Shown: positions 54,014 through 63,750 of the stretch, piece after piece
How the letters are laid out: every line of letters starts with the position of its first letter
Position numbering within the stretch: position 1 is the stretch's first letter
Source: JAFGPS01 sp964628465
GTDB taxonomy: Bacteria > Planctomycetota > Phycisphaerae > Sedimentisphaerales > Anaerobacaceae
Direction of reading: 5' to 3'
Assembly: GCA_964628465.1 (NCBI GenBank)
Contig: CAZVOA010000013.1
Location: forward strand, 16,511 to 80,510
Length of the DNA stretch: 64,000 nt
Notes under the pieces: generated by a model
Databases searched by the model: none
What the model was told of the DNA's origin: nothing
What the model saw: the letters and a program-made list of their open reading frames with translations, nothing else
Translations under genes and position numbers: made by a program

Positions 54014-54997
54014 ATGGAAAATATAAAATATAAAGTTTTACTGGTCGAAGATAATGAAATTGAAAGAAGGGCTTTCGAGCGGTTCGTTATAAAAAATAAT
54101 ATCCCTTTTGATTGTGTAATAACCAAATCAGTGGAAGAAGGAAAGCGTGAACTTGCGCGAAATAAATTTGACATTGTCATTTCCGATCATGATATCGGTG
54201 ACGGAACAGCTCTCGATATACTGAATGCCGCAAATGATACTCCTGTAATAGTAGTAACGGGAGCCGGTGATGAAGAAACCGCGATTAAAACATGGAAAGC
54301 AGGAGCTTATGATTATCTGGTTAAGGACATCGATCAGAACTATCTTAAAGCAATTCCGGTTACAGTAGAGAACGCGATAAATCATAAAATTGTCGAAGAT
54401 AAACTGCAGCTGCTTTCAGGCGCTATAAAAAGCACTGAAGACAGCGTCTTTATAACAAATATGCACGGCGAAATTATTTTCGTCAACAGAGCATTCTGCA
54501 AAACCTACGGATACAGCGAAGAAGAAATTATCGGCCAAAACAACAGCATTCTATGGATAGGTAAAAATCAAACGGAAAATACAAGAAGCGTCTTTCAGAC
54601 ACGTACGGCAGGAGGCGGCAGCGAGATTGGGTTTTACCATAAAAGAAAAGACAACAGCATATTCCCGGTCTCTCTTTCAAGATCGATAATTAAGGATGAA
54701 AATAAAAAAGATGTAGCGATTGTTGGCCTGGCACGTGATATTTCAGAGCGTCTTCTTATTGAAGATGAACTGCGGTCAACGAGTCACGAACTGCAAAAAA
54801 GAATCCAGGCACAAAAGGATTTCACTATCCATACCGCTGAAATTATACAAAAACTTCTTGATGAAGGACAGATTGATAAAGCCTCAATGCTAATTAAAAA
54901 CTTTCTCGAAATTTTAAAAGCCAATAAGGAAATTGACGAACTTCATCTTTCAAATTTTAATTTCGAAGAATTATTTTCACAGGTAGGAGTGTCTTAA
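54014..54997 (+). CDS. Response regulator with receiver and PAS domain, no output domain
   Basis: A 327-residue cytosolic protein. The receiver domain (about 5-125) has Glu 12/Asp 13, phospho-acceptor Asp 58 (IVISDHDIGDG), Thr 82 and Lys 104. A PAS domain (about 135-250) holds DSVFITNMHGEIIFVNRAF and ends in LARDISERLLIEDEL; a C-terminal helical region follows. No DNA-binding, GGDEF or kinase part is visible. AAGGACG precedes the ATG. It lies between copies of the repeat at 53.9 and 56.4 kb. Confidence 0.88.
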   Translation: MENIKYKVLLVEDNEIERRAFERFVIKNNIPFDCVITKSVEEGKRELARNKFDIVISDHDIGDGTALDILNAANDTPVIVVTGAGDEETAIKTWKAGAYDYLVKDIDQNYLKAIPVTVENAINHKIVEDKLQLLSGAIKSTEDSVFITNMHGEIIFVNRAFCKTYGYSEEEIIGQNNSILWIGKNQTENTRSVFQTRTAGGGSEIGFYHKRKDNSIFPVSLSRSIIKDENKKDVAIVGLARDISERLLIEDELRSTSHELQKRIQAQKDFTIHTAEIIQKLLDEGQIDKASMLIKNFLEILKANKEIDELHLSNFNFEELFSQVGVS

Positions 54998-55250
54998 ATC
55001 GAGGATGCCACGAAACAAATTCGTTAATATTTAAAAACAATTCATCACTTATTCTATTGCTGTTTTTTCATTTTCATATACAATTACCACTTTAGTAATT
55101 CGCTTAAAGATTACTTTTTGACACGTTGATTAGCAGGTTGGATTTGTAGATAACTTGTACTTGCCGCAAAGTCTTGGCATGGATAACTTACCCTGCATTC
55201 CCAATCATCCTAATTTACTAACCCTCTTTATTAACAACGAGGCATTTATA

Positions 55251-56438
55251 ATGAAAAAACTGATAGTAATAGTAGTTATTCTGGGATTAATTGGTTACGG
55301 TTCTTGGGTTGCATATCAAAAAATTAAAGCTTCCGGAACTCCGACCGGGATGCGTCGGGCGGCTATGGCTGTTCCTATCGAAACACGAAATATTGTCAAA
55401 GATAAAATTCAGGATATCGGTGTTTTTACAGGCTCCCTTACTCCGAAATCACAATTTACGGTCGCCCCGAAAGTTTCGGGCTGGCTGAAAGAACTGCTTG
55501 TTAATGTAGGCGATACCGTGACTCGTAACCAGGTAATAGCAGTTCTGGACGATGCCGAATATACACAGCAGGTCGAACAGGTTAAAGCGGAGCTTCTGGT
55601 CGCAAAAGCCAACGCACAGAATTCAGTCAGCGAACTTGAGCTTGCCAAACGCGAATATGAACGAGTCAAAGCGCTTCGTGATAAACAAATTGCATCCGCT
55701 TCCGAACTTGATGGGGCCGAAGCATCCTTTAATTCCGCAAAGACCAGGCTCGACGTTTCCAATGCTCAGGTCGAACAGAAAGAATCAGCTTTGAGAGCCG
55801 CGGAATTAAAACTTTCATATACAAAAGTACAGGCATTTTGGGAAAGTGATGATCCTAACGCCGCCAGAGTGGTAGGTGAACGATTTGTTGATGTAGGCAC
55901 TCTGCTTCAGGCGAATCAGCCGATAGTTTCCATACTTGAAAACGATTTATTAGTCGCGGTTATTTTCGTAGTGGAAAAAGACTATTCCAAAATAAAAATT
56001 AATCAAAGTGCTATTATCGATACCGATGCTTTTCCCGGCGTGACTTTTACCGGAAAAATCGCGCGTATTGCTCCTCTGCTCATAGAAAGTTCGCGTCAGG
56101 CACGAGTGGAAATTGAAATTCCAAATCCAAAGCAGCTTCTTAAACCCGGAATGTTTGTCAGGACTAATCTCTTGTTCGCCGTCCATGAAAACGCCACATT
56201 AGTTCCGCGTTCTGCGGTTGTAAGGAGAAATGATACACAGGGTGTGTTTATTGTTGATACGGAACAAAAAAAGGTTCGTTTCGTACCTGTTACTACGGGT
56301 TTTATGAATAATGAAGTTGCTGAAATTACAGAACCGGAAATTTCAGGTCTTGTCGCGACACTGGGTAATCATATGCTCGAGGATGGTTCGTCTGTAACGT
56401 TACCGGAAACAAATAAAAAAGGAAGTGAGCTAAAGTAA
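55251..56438 (+). CDS. RND efflux periplasmic adaptor (HlyD/MdtA type)
   Basis: A 395-residue adaptor that links an RND pump to TolC. It has an N-terminal membrane anchor (KKLIVIVVILGLIGYGSWVA), the lipoyl halves and a coiled-coil hairpin (about 100-185, LAKREYERVKALRDKQIASA), and the beta-barrel and proximal domains. GAGG 9 bases before ATG at 55251 sets the start; the longer frame from 55155 has no support. The last codons (Glu-Leu-Lys) lie in an AGTGAGCTAAAGT repeat. The gene leads the three-gene efflux operon. Confidence 0.93.
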   Translation: MKKLIVIVVILGLIGYGSWVAYQKIKASGTPTGMRRAAMAVPIETRNIVKDKIQDIGVFTGSLTPKSQFTVAPKVSGWLKELLVNVGDTVTRNQVIAVLDDAEYTQQVEQVKAELLVAKANAQNSVSELELAKREYERVKALRDKQIASASELDGAEASFNSAKTRLDVSNAQVEQKESALRAAELKLSYTKVQAFWESDDPNAARVVGERFVDVGTLLQANQPIVSILENDLLVAVIFVVEKDYSKIKINQSAIIDTDAFPGVTFTGKIARIAPLLIESSRQARVEIEIPNPKQLLKPGMFVRTNLLFAVHENATLVPRSAVVRRNDTQGVFIVDTEQKKVRFVPVTTGFMNNEVAEITEPEISGLVATLGNHMLEDGSSVTLPETNKKGSELK

Positions 56439-56530
56439 AAAAAGTTGAAAGTGTCTAAAGTTGTGTTTGAATGCCTTCGGCGACTATTTTTTACTTTTAA
56501 CTTTAGTCACTTTAAGTACTTTTAACTTTA
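56423..56530. repeat. AGTGTCTAAAGT-type repeat (copy B)
   Basis: Begins in the last codons of the adaptor gene and fills the 111-bp gap before the pump gene. It shares the core GTGTCTAAAGTTG, GAATGCCTTCGGCGACTATTTTT and ACTTTAGTCACTTTAAGTA with copy A. Confidence 0.8.
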
Positions 56531-56549
56531 ATTTTTCGAGATTAGCTTT

Positions 56550-59500
56550 ATGAAAATATCAAGTTTTTCAGTTCAACGGCCTGTTTTTACTATAATGGTC
56601 GTATTGATTGTCATCCTTCTTGGCATGGTATCATTATTTCGTTTACCTATCGACCTTATGCCGGATATTTCATATCCAACGTTAAGCATATCGTGCAGTT
56701 ATGGTAACGCCGGCCCACAGGAAATAGAGGAACTTATCACCCGCCCCATCGAACAGGCAATGAGTGCCGTTCCCGGAGTAGAGGAAGTCAGTTCTGTATC
56801 GTCAGAAGGTTCAAGTTCCGTTCGTGTTACTTTTTCATGGGGTACTGACCTCGATGCTGCCTCCAACGATATACGCGACAGGCTGGATCGCGTCGTACAG
56901 CGTTTACCCGAAGAAGTGGAAAGACCAACGCTTCGCAAATTCGATATGGCAAGCTTTCCGGTATTGATTCTCGGCGCATCAAGCAAACTTGACCCGGTTC
57001 AGACACGTCAGATTCTCGAAGATGAGGTACAATATCGTCTCGAAAGAGTCCCCGGCGTAGCTTCGGTAGATATTATGGGAGGTCTTGAGCGTGAAATTCA
57101 TGTAAGTCTCGATCCCGCGAAAATTAACGCGCTATCAATTTCTTTGGACAGAATAATGTCGAGCATACGCGAGGGAAATGTTAATGTTCCCGCCGGTACA
57201 ATCGAACAGGGAAATTTTGAGGTCACTATCAGAACTCCCGGCGAATATACTGATTTGATACAGCTCGAAAATACTGTTATCGCTATTCGTGATGGAGTTC
57301 CTGTCAGGCTGCGTGAAGTCGCGTCAATTGAAGATTCATGGCGGAAAATTACAAGGATAGTTCGTGTGAACGGCCAGTCCGGCATGAGATTATCCATTAG
57401 CAAACAATCAGGCAAAAATACTGTCACGGTCGCACGAGGCGCACTTAAAGAAATTGAAAACATCAATCGCGAAATGCCGCAGATTCAGATAATTCCCATC
57501 ATAGATACTTCTGATTATATCAAAAGATCAATAAACAATGTAGGTTCTTCCGCTTTTTACGGAGGACTGCTGGCTGTTATAGTGCTTCTTGTATTCCTGC
57601 GAAATATAAGAAGTACAATAATAATAGCAACCGCGATTCCTGTTTCCATTATAGCAACTTTCGGCCTTCTATACTTCGCCGGATACACATTAAATATAAT
57701 GACCCTTGGCGGACTCGCTCTTGGAATCGGTATGCTTGTCGATAATGCTATCGTTGTACTTGAGAACATATTCCGTATGCGGGAATCCGGGGTAGATTTG
57801 AAAAAAGCCGCAATTGAAGGCTCTGAAGAAGTCACTACCGCCGTTATCGCAAGTACTTTAACAACATTAGCCGTGTTTTTGCCCCTGGTTTTCATGCGCG
57901 GCATGTCAGGCATTATGTTCAAGCAGCTTTCAATCGTAGTAGCTTTTGCATTACTCTGCTCGCTAATCGCGGCGTTAACTCTTGTTCCAATGCTTTCGGA
58001 ACGGATTCTTCCACGTACATTAAAAAATGATACCGGCAAAAAAACTCTTGGAAGCAAACTCTATGAATCAACCGGATTGTTTTTCAAGTATCTGGAAGAC
58101 AACTATAAAGCTGTACTGCACTTAGCATTGAATCATCGTTTTGTAGTAGTAATAATTGCAGTTCTCATGCTCGGCGGCAGTTTACTGCTTATCCCATATG
58201 TCGGCGCTGAATTAATGCCAAGTTCGGATGAAGGTGAAGTACGCGTTGACGTGGAAATGCAGGTGGGTACACGTTTGGACCTGATGGATGAAAAAATGAA
58301 AGAGATTGAGGAAATTGTCAAAACCTCTGTACCGGAAATACAAAATATAGTAGCAAACGCCGGAGGTGGCGGATATAGAGGCGGAGGCGGACATACAGGC
58401 GAACTGCGAATCTCGTTAAAACCTCAGTCGCAGCGGACAAGATCAAGCGAACAGATAGCGGCGGACCTCAGAAAAAAATTAGTCAATCTTCCCGGCGTAC
58501 TTATCAGGACAAGAGCCGGACAGGGAATGTTCATGCTTCGTATGGGAACAAGCGGCAGTGACAGAATACAGGTTGAAATTCGAGGCCACAACCTGGAAAT
58601 CGCGGACGCACTTGCGGCACAGGTACAGAAACTTATCGCGTCCGTTGACGGTGTCACTGATACACGAATCAGCAGAGAATCAGGAAATCCTGAAGAATTA
58701 ATTCTTATTGACCGCCAAAAAGCCGCTGATATGAATTTGTCTGTTTCCAAAATCGCCAATGCACTTCAAACTATTCTTTCAGGAACAAGAGCAGGTTATT
58801 ACAGGCAGGCGGGAGATGAATACTCAATTCTGGTACAACTCAAAGACGCTGAGAAAATGAATTTGGATGATATTCTCGACCTTACCCTCGTTAATTCTGA
58901 AAACCAGCCCGTTGTTCTGAAAAATGTCGTAAAAGTCGCCCCACAGAGCGGCCCTGTACTGATTGAGCGTCTCGACCAGGAACGTATTGTAACAGTTACG
59001 GCAGAACCGGGTGAAAGACCGATGAGCGACGTTCTCGCCGATGTTGAAAAACTTCTCGCGACAATTCCGGTACCTCGCGATTTTCATATTGCAATCGGCG
59101 GCGATTACGAAGAACAGCAGAAATCCTTTATCGAACTCTTAACAAGCTGCATTCTCGCTCTTATTCTTGTTTATATGGTCATGGCTTGCCAGTATGAATC
59201 TCTGCGTGACCCGTTTGTGGTTATGTTCTCTGTTCCTCTGGCGGCGATTGGAGTGATCCTCATGCTGTTTTTCACGGGAACGACTTTTAATATTCAATCG
59301 TTTATCGGAAGCATCATGCTTGGCGGAATCGTTGTAAACAACGCGATTCTTCTCGTTGATCATACGAATCTTCTCAGGCGAAGAGATTCCATACCATTAC
59401 GCGAAGCTATCGAAGAAGCAGGCAGAAGAAGACTTCGCCCGATTCTTATGACCGCGACTACGACAATGTTCGGCCTCATACCGCTTGCATTGGGATTGGG

Positions 59501-59633
59501 AGAAGGCGGCGAAGCACAGGCGCCAATGGCAAGAGTTGTAATCGGCGGATTGCTGAGTTCGACATTTATTACGCTCGTATTTGTACCTGTTGTCTATTCG
59601 ATTTTCGAACGACGCAGTTTCTCTAAAATGTAA
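56550..59633 (+). CDS. RND efflux transporter permease (HAE1-like)
   Basis: A 1027-residue inner-membrane pump with the classical RND layout: helix 1 (VFTIMVVLIVILLGMVSLF), two large periplasmic loops and twelve helices. The proton-relay segment in helix 4 is GMLVDNAIVVLENIF; AcrB has VDDAIV there, so the second Asp is Asn. The repeat in the second half is GGIVVNNAILLVDH. It exports drugs, bile-like compounds or lipids. It is followed 14 bp later by the outer-membrane channel gene. Confidence 0.95.
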   Translation: MKISSFSVQRPVFTIMVVLIVILLGMVSLFRLPIDLMPDISYPTLSISCSYGNAGPQEIEELITRPIEQAMSAVPGVEEVSSVSSEGSSSVRVTFSWGTDLDAASNDIRDRLDRVVQRLPEEVERPTLRKFDMASFPVLILGASSKLDPVQTRQILEDEVQYRLERVPGVASVDIMGGLEREIHVSLDPAKINALSISLDRIMSSIREGNVNVPAGTIEQGNFEVTIRTPGEYTDLIQLENTVIAIRDGVPVRLREVASIEDSWRKITRIVRVNGQSGMRLSISKQSGKNTVTVARGALKEIENINREMPQIQIIPIIDTSDYIKRSINNVGSSAFYGGLLAVIVLLVFLRNIRSTIIIATAIPVSIIATFGLLYFAGYTLNIMTLGGLALGIGMLVDNAIVVLENIFRMRESGVDLKKAAIEGSEEVTTAVIASTLTTLAVFLPLVFMRGMSGIMFKQLSIVVAFALLCSLIAALTLVPMLSERILPRTLKNDTGKKTLGSKLYESTGLFFKYLEDNYKAVLHLALNHRFVVVIIAVLMLGGSLLLIPYVGAELMPSSDEGEVRVDVEMQVGTRLDLMDEKMKEIEEIVKTSVPEIQNIVANAGGGGYRGGGGHTGELRISLKPQSQRTRSSEQIAADLRKKLVNLPGVLIRTRAGQGMFMLRMGTSGSDRIQVEIRGHNLEIADALAAQVQKLIASVDGVTDTRISRESGNPEELILIDRQKAADMNLSVSKIANALQTILSGTRAGYYRQAGDEYSILVQLKDAEKMNLDDILDLTLVNSENQPVVLKNVVKVAPQSGPVLIERLDQERIVTVTAEPGERPMSDVLADVEKLLATIPVPRDFHIAIGGDYEEQQKSFIELLTSCILALILVYMVMACQYESLRDPFVVMFSVPLAAIGVILMLFFTGTTFNIQSFIGSIMLGGIVVNNAILLVDHTNLLRRRDSIPLREAIEEAGRRRLRPILMTATTTMFGLIPLALGLGEGGEAQAPMARVVIGGLLSSTFITLVFVPVVYSIFERRSFSKM

Positions 59634-59647
59634 TCAAGGAAATGCAA

Positions 59648-61156
59648 ATGTTTTCAAGAAAAATCATATACACTTTATTAGTCATTCTTTTTACTTCATC
59701 AATTTACGCGGATAGTAATGAGCCGCCGCGGAATTCCATGACAATAAGTATCGAGCAGGCGATTCTTTTGGCAATGGAAAACAACCGCTCGCTTATTGTC
59801 CAAAAAATGAATCCGGAAATAAGAAGCACTTACGAACAGGAAGAGCGATCCGTTTTCGACCCTGTTCTCGGCGGTGACGTATCACAAAGAAGAACTGTCG
59901 CGGATAGACTTTCACGAGCTGGTTCCAGCACAGAAAGCCAGATATCTGATACGATAAACGGCACTGTTTCACTTGATAAAGATTTTTCTTCAGGCACAAA
60001 TTTGGCTCTTGAAGGCAGTTCGAGTTACACTGATTCATCTCTTTATAGTGACACATTTGTTTCGAATCGTCTCGGAATTACAGTAACACAGGCTCTGCTT
60101 CAGGGACTTGATGTGCGAGCGAATATGGCACGGGTACATCAGGCGAGCCTTGACACACTTATTTCAGAATACGAGCTTCGCGGCTTTTCCGAGGTTTTAT
60201 TAGAACAGGTCGAGTTGAATTTCTGGGACTACGCTTTGGCACAGAAACAAATCGAAATATACACAAACTCGCTTGACCTTGCCCAGCGGCAGATGGACCA
60301 AATTCAGGAGCGAATTAATATTGGTACGCTTGCCGAAACAGAACTCGCGGCCGCCCAGGCGGAAGTTGCATTACGCCGTGAGAACCTCATTAAAGCCGGA
60401 AGTGAACTATCGAAGAAACGCCTGAGCCTGCTTGTCCTTCTTAATCCTTCGGATGAGATAGACTGGGGCATGGATATTAATCTGCAATATCAGACCGCCC
60501 TTCCAGAAATATCTCTTGATGATGTTGAGCAGCATGTTAAAGTCGCAATGAAGATGCGTCCGGATTTGAATCAGGCCCGCTTGCAAATAAGACGAAACGA
60601 ACTCGAAGTTGTAAAAACGAAAAACGGCTTATTGCCCAGACTGGACGCTTTTATCACTTACGGCAAATCAGGCTATGCAAATACGTTCGATAAGGCATTA
60701 TCCAATATGGATGAGGACAGTTACGATGCGTCATTTGGTTTGACATTTCAATATCCGATATCCAACAAGAGAGTAGAAGCAAGACATACTCGCGCAGTTC
60801 TTAGCAAGCAGCAGATGCTCAAAGCTTTCGACAATCTTGTCCAGATTGCCCAGGTAGATATACGCTCCGCATATATCGAAGTTACAAGCGCCCGCGAGCA
60901 GATTACCGCAACAGCGGCTACCAGGAAGTTACAGGAAGAAAAACTCCGTGTTGAAAACGAAAAGTTCGGTGTTGGACGGTCAACATCATTACTCGTCGCT
61001 CAGGCACAACGCGACCTCGTAGAAAGCCAAATTGCGGAAATTCGGGCAACTGTAAATTATTTCCAATCCTTAGTTTCACTTTTCGGACTCGAAGGCTCCC
61101 TGCTCCAGCGCCGCGGCATAGAAGCACCGGGAACTCAAACAGTTTCTCTCGAATAA
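59648..61156 (+). CDS. TolC-like outer-membrane efflux protein
   Basis: A 502-residue outer-membrane channel protein. A signal peptide (MFSRKIIYTLLVILFTSSIY) is followed by two repeats of long helices (for example LDLAQRQMDQIQERINIGTL and IAQVDIRSAYIEVTSAREQI), the beta-barrel strands and VGRSTSLLVAQAQRDLVES near the end. ATG 59648 is preferred over 59642 because AGGA lies seven bases before it. It completes the adaptor-pump-channel set. Confidence 0.93.
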   Translation: MFSRKIIYTLLVILFTSSIYADSNEPPRNSMTISIEQAILLAMENNRSLIVQKMNPEIRSTYEQEERSVFDPVLGGDVSQRRTVADRLSRAGSSTESQISDTINGTVSLDKDFSSGTNLALEGSSSYTDSSLYSDTFVSNRLGITVTQALLQGLDVRANMARVHQASLDTLISEYELRGFSEVLLEQVELNFWDYALAQKQIEIYTNSLDLAQRQMDQIQERINIGTLAETELAAAQAEVALRRENLIKAGSELSKKRLSLLVLLNPSDEIDWGMDINLQYQTALPEISLDDVEQHVKVAMKMRPDLNQARLQIRRNELEVVKTKNGLLPRLDAFITYGKSGYANTFDKALSNMDEDSYDASFGLTFQYPISNKRVEARHTRAVLSKQQMLKAFDNLVQIAQVDIRSAYIEVTSAREQITATAATRKLQEEKLRVENEKFGVGRSTSLLVAQAQRDLVESQIAEIRATVNYFQSLVSLFGLEGSLLQRRGIEAPGTQTVSLE

Positions 61157-61225
61157 AAGAAGTGCCTGAATATCTAAAAAAACGCAGCATCATTTCATTC
61201 TTTTCTTTTTTTATCAAAAAGAAGG

Positions 61226-61254
61226 TTTTCAAAAGCGTTTAAATCTTGTATAAT
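61226..61254 (+). promoter_or_regulatory. Probable promoter of greA
   Basis: TTTTCA and a perfect TATAAT are 17 bp apart, about 85 bp before the TTG start. The -35 box matches four of six bases. Confidence 0.45.
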
Positions 61255-61337
61255 CCCATCGCCGTTGGGCAGATTTGCATAAAAATATGTAAGTTGATGA
61301 AATTTTAATAAGGCTTTTATTCACAGGAGTATATATC

Positions 61338-61826
61338 TTGTTACGCAAACTTGAACCAATGTCGAGAACCGGCTATAACAAACTCATTGCAGAATTAAAA
61401 CAGCTCGAAACAGTTGAGCTTCCTGATGTTTTGAAAAACGTCGCAGAGGCACGTGAATTAGGCGACTTAAAGGAAAACGGTGCATATATCTACGGCCGCG
61501 AGCGACAGGGACATATTGTCGGTCGAATCGGTGAGTTGAAAGGCAAACTGAACCGCGCGGAAATTATTGATTGCACGAAAGTGGAAACCGACAAAGCCAA
61601 TTTTGGTACAGTTATAACCTTGATGGATTTGGATACAAAAAAGAAAATTAAATATCAGTTACTCGGCCCCGACGACGCTGATTTCGAGACAGGAAGCATT
61701 TCGATTCATTCCCCGATAGGAAGCGCCATTCTCGGAAGTGTTATCGGCGATAAGATTTCAGTAGATTTACCCCGCGGCACACGCAACCTTGAAGTCCTCG
61801 AAATTAATAAGCCGGAAGTCGATTAA
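61338..61826 (+). CDS. greA: Transcription elongation factor GreA
   Basis: A 162-residue protein that reactivates stalled RNA polymerase. The N-terminal coiled coil has the acidic tip in ARELGDLKENGAY (Asp 43 and Glu 46), and the C-terminal domain has GSISIHSPIGSAILGSVIGD. The start is TTG, with AGGAG 8-9 bases before it; an ATG at 61359 would cut into the coiled coil. It is monocistronic. Confidence 0.93.
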   Translation: MLRKLEPMSRTGYNKLIAELKQLETVELPDVLKNVAEARELGDLKENGAYIYGRERQGHIVGRIGELKGKLNRAEIIDCTKVETDKANFGTVITLMDLDTKKKIKYQLLGPDDADFETGSISIHSPIGSAILGSVIGDKISVDLPRGTRNLEVLEINKPEVD

Positions 61827-61878
61827 AAACTTTACTTTGTAAAATAATATAAAGACTTGTCATGCTAAGCATTTGGTG

Positions 61879-61908
61879 AACTCCGCCAGAACTAATTTGG
61901 AGGAGTTT
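61879..61908 (+). terminator. Possible terminator after greA
   Basis: AACTCC and GGAGTT form a 6-bp stem with a short T run, about 50 bp past the stop codon. The stem is short. Confidence 0.35.
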
Positions 61909-62010
61909 TCGAAATGAAAGATTCTTCGTCTTTCTGTTTTTCCCACTTCTTCCAGGCCAAATATGAAAGTCTATTTAATATCTCTGAGATACCGTCTTTG
62001 CTTAATTCTC
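61890..62010 (-). pseudogene. Possible coding remnant (about 36 residues)
   Basis: Read leftward, a frame without a start codon encodes a protein-like segment, with ELSKDGISEILNRLSYLAW and then KKWEKQKDEESFI before a stop. The pattern is amphipathic and charged, unlike random sequence, but no start or partner domain is present. It may be a decayed gene end. The rest of the gap (61827-62249) shows nothing else I can support. Confidence 0.3.
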
Positions 62011-62249
62011 TATCTTATTTATAATTATACCGCTTTTTTAGAGTATAAATACAGTTTTTAACTATTTTTTTGAATATTTTTAATATTTATGCAATGAGAT
62101 TTTGTATTCAGCGTCTTATATCATAGCGGTTTGTTATTTTAAAAAGAGTTGAATACTGATTCCGTAAAATGAAGATTTATATAAAAAATATGTAAATAGG
62201 CGGTGCTGCAAAATTTTCAAACAATCAAGGACAAAGTAGATTTTTAAAT

Positions 62250-62990
62250 ATGCTGTTTCAGAAAAAGTATAGATTTGCAACAATCATTCTCTTACTGATT
62301 ATTCTTGCAGGTTATATTTATGCTGTTTTTACGTGGGAATCAAAATCTGACCCAGCAAGCGAGAGAGTCATACGTGAAGCTGTTGCTAAAACACTCAATA
62401 AAGACCCAAATAAACTCTCAATCCATGATTTTAGTAAAATAACAACATTTGGTCTTTCTGAAAAAAAGCTTTCAGATATAGAACTCATTAAAAAATTTAC
62501 AAATTTAGAAATATTTTCTCTCTCTGCTATTTCACTTCCTCAAAGTGACAGTCCTCGTAGAATAAAAAATATTCCAAAATGGAATAAGTTCCTTGAAAAA
62601 ATGGGTATTATCAAAGCTCCTGAAAGAAAGTATCTTGATTTAAGTCCTCTTGCAAAATTATCTAAACTTCAAGAGATAAGATTGTTTATTGTTCCAGCAA
62701 ATGATATCACGCCTCTTGCCAAGCTTTCAAAGCTTAGAGTTCTAATATTAAACGCAACCAATATCTCTGATATAGAGCCGTTAAGAAATCTTACAAATTT
62801 GCAGGAGCTTTCTCTTTATGTAGATGATAAAACTGATTTTGAATTGTTAAAATATCTCAAAAACCTGCGGAAACTAACTCTTTCCGGCACATCTGAAATA
62901 GACCAGCAGATAGAGGATTTACAAAAAGCTCTTCCAAATACGATAATTAAATATAATAAAATTGCTGTATTTGAAAACTTTTATTATTGA
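62250..62990 (+). CDS. Membrane-anchored leucine-rich-repeat protein
   Basis: A 246-residue protein with one N-terminal helix (YRFATIILLLIILAGYIYAV) and then leucine-rich repeats of the 22-residue bacterial type, for example LDLSPLAKLSKLQEIRLFIV, ITPLAKLSKLRVLILNATN, IEPLRNLTNLQELSLYVDD and LLKYLKNLRKLTLSGTSEI. It is probably exposed to the periplasm and binds protein or glycan. No partner gene is adjacent. Confidence 0.8.
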   Translation: MLFQKKYRFATIILLLIILAGYIYAVFTWESKSDPASERVIREAVAKTLNKDPNKLSIHDFSKITTFGLSEKKLSDIELIKKFTNLEIFSLSAISLPQSDSPRRIKNIPKWNKFLEKMGIIKAPERKYLDLSPLAKLSKLQEIRLFIVPANDITPLAKLSKLRVLILNATNISDIEPLRNLTNLQELSLYVDDKTDFELLKYLKNLRKLTLSGTSEIDQQIEDLQKALPNTIIKYNKIAVFENFYY

Positions 62991-63037
62991 AAAACACATA
63001 AATAAGCAGGACAAATCATTTGTCGCATGTGTATAAA

Positions 63038-63670
63038 CTATTTTAAATATTGGTTATATTTCTTTTCTCTTGCGATTGTGGTTGATGGGCCGTGGCCGGG
63101 GAATACTTTTGTTGTTTCCGGCAGGGTCAGAAGGTTTTTCTTTATGCCTTCAATTAATTGCGTTGTGTTACCGCCCGGAAAGTCTGTTCTTCCTACTGAA
63201 TTCGCGAAGAGCGCATCACCTGAAAAGACAACTCCATCTTCTTGAGAATATAAACTTATGCCGCCTGGGGTATGTCCCGGAGTATTAAGAACCTGCAATT
63301 TAATCCCGGCCTGTTCGATTAAATCACCTTCTTCTACTAATACATCTGCGGGCTTAGCTGTAAATGTGTCTCCAGTCAAATATGCTAAACTAACATTTGG
63401 GTCCTCAAGTGCCGCCGCATCGAGCTTGTGTATATAGACTTTCATACATGGAAATTTATCTCGCATCGCATTTATACCCGCAATATGGTCGAAATGGCCG
63501 TGAGTAATAACAAGCACAAGCGGCAAATATTGATTTTCCTCAAAAATATTAACTATATCAGTATCATCCAGACCAGTATCAATCAGCACACATTCACGTG
63601 AATTTTCATCAGAACGCAAACAATAGCAATTTGTCTCAAAATCCCCGATTACCAAAGTATCGATTATCAT
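63038..63670 (-). CDS. Metallo-beta-lactamase-fold hydrolase (glyoxalase II-like)
   Basis: A 210-residue cytosolic hydrolase. The metal-binding motif is THGHFDHIAGI (His 57, His 59, Asp 61 and His 62); NTPGHTPGGISLY, VFSGDALF and VFPGHGPSTTI supply the other ligands. The size and layout match hydroxyacylglutathione-hydrolase-like or related small MBL enzymes; the substrate is unknown. It is alone on its strand. Confidence 0.93.
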   Translation of the reverse strand: MIIDTLVIGDFETNCYCLRSDENSRECVLIDTGLDDTDIVNIFEENQYLPLVLVITHGHFDHIAGINAMRDKFPCMKVYIHKLDAAALEDPNVSLAYLTGDTFTAKPADVLVEEGDLIEQAGIKLQVLNTPGHTPGGISLYSQEDGVVFSGDALFANSVGRTDFPGGNTTQLIEGIKKNLLTLPETTKVFPGHGPSTTIAREKKYNQYLK

Positions 63671-63750
63671 ATTTACCTTTCATATTCCGGCTACAAGCGT
63701 ATTACGACTGAAAAAGAAGCACAATAGCAAAAATCAACTTATTAGTCAAT

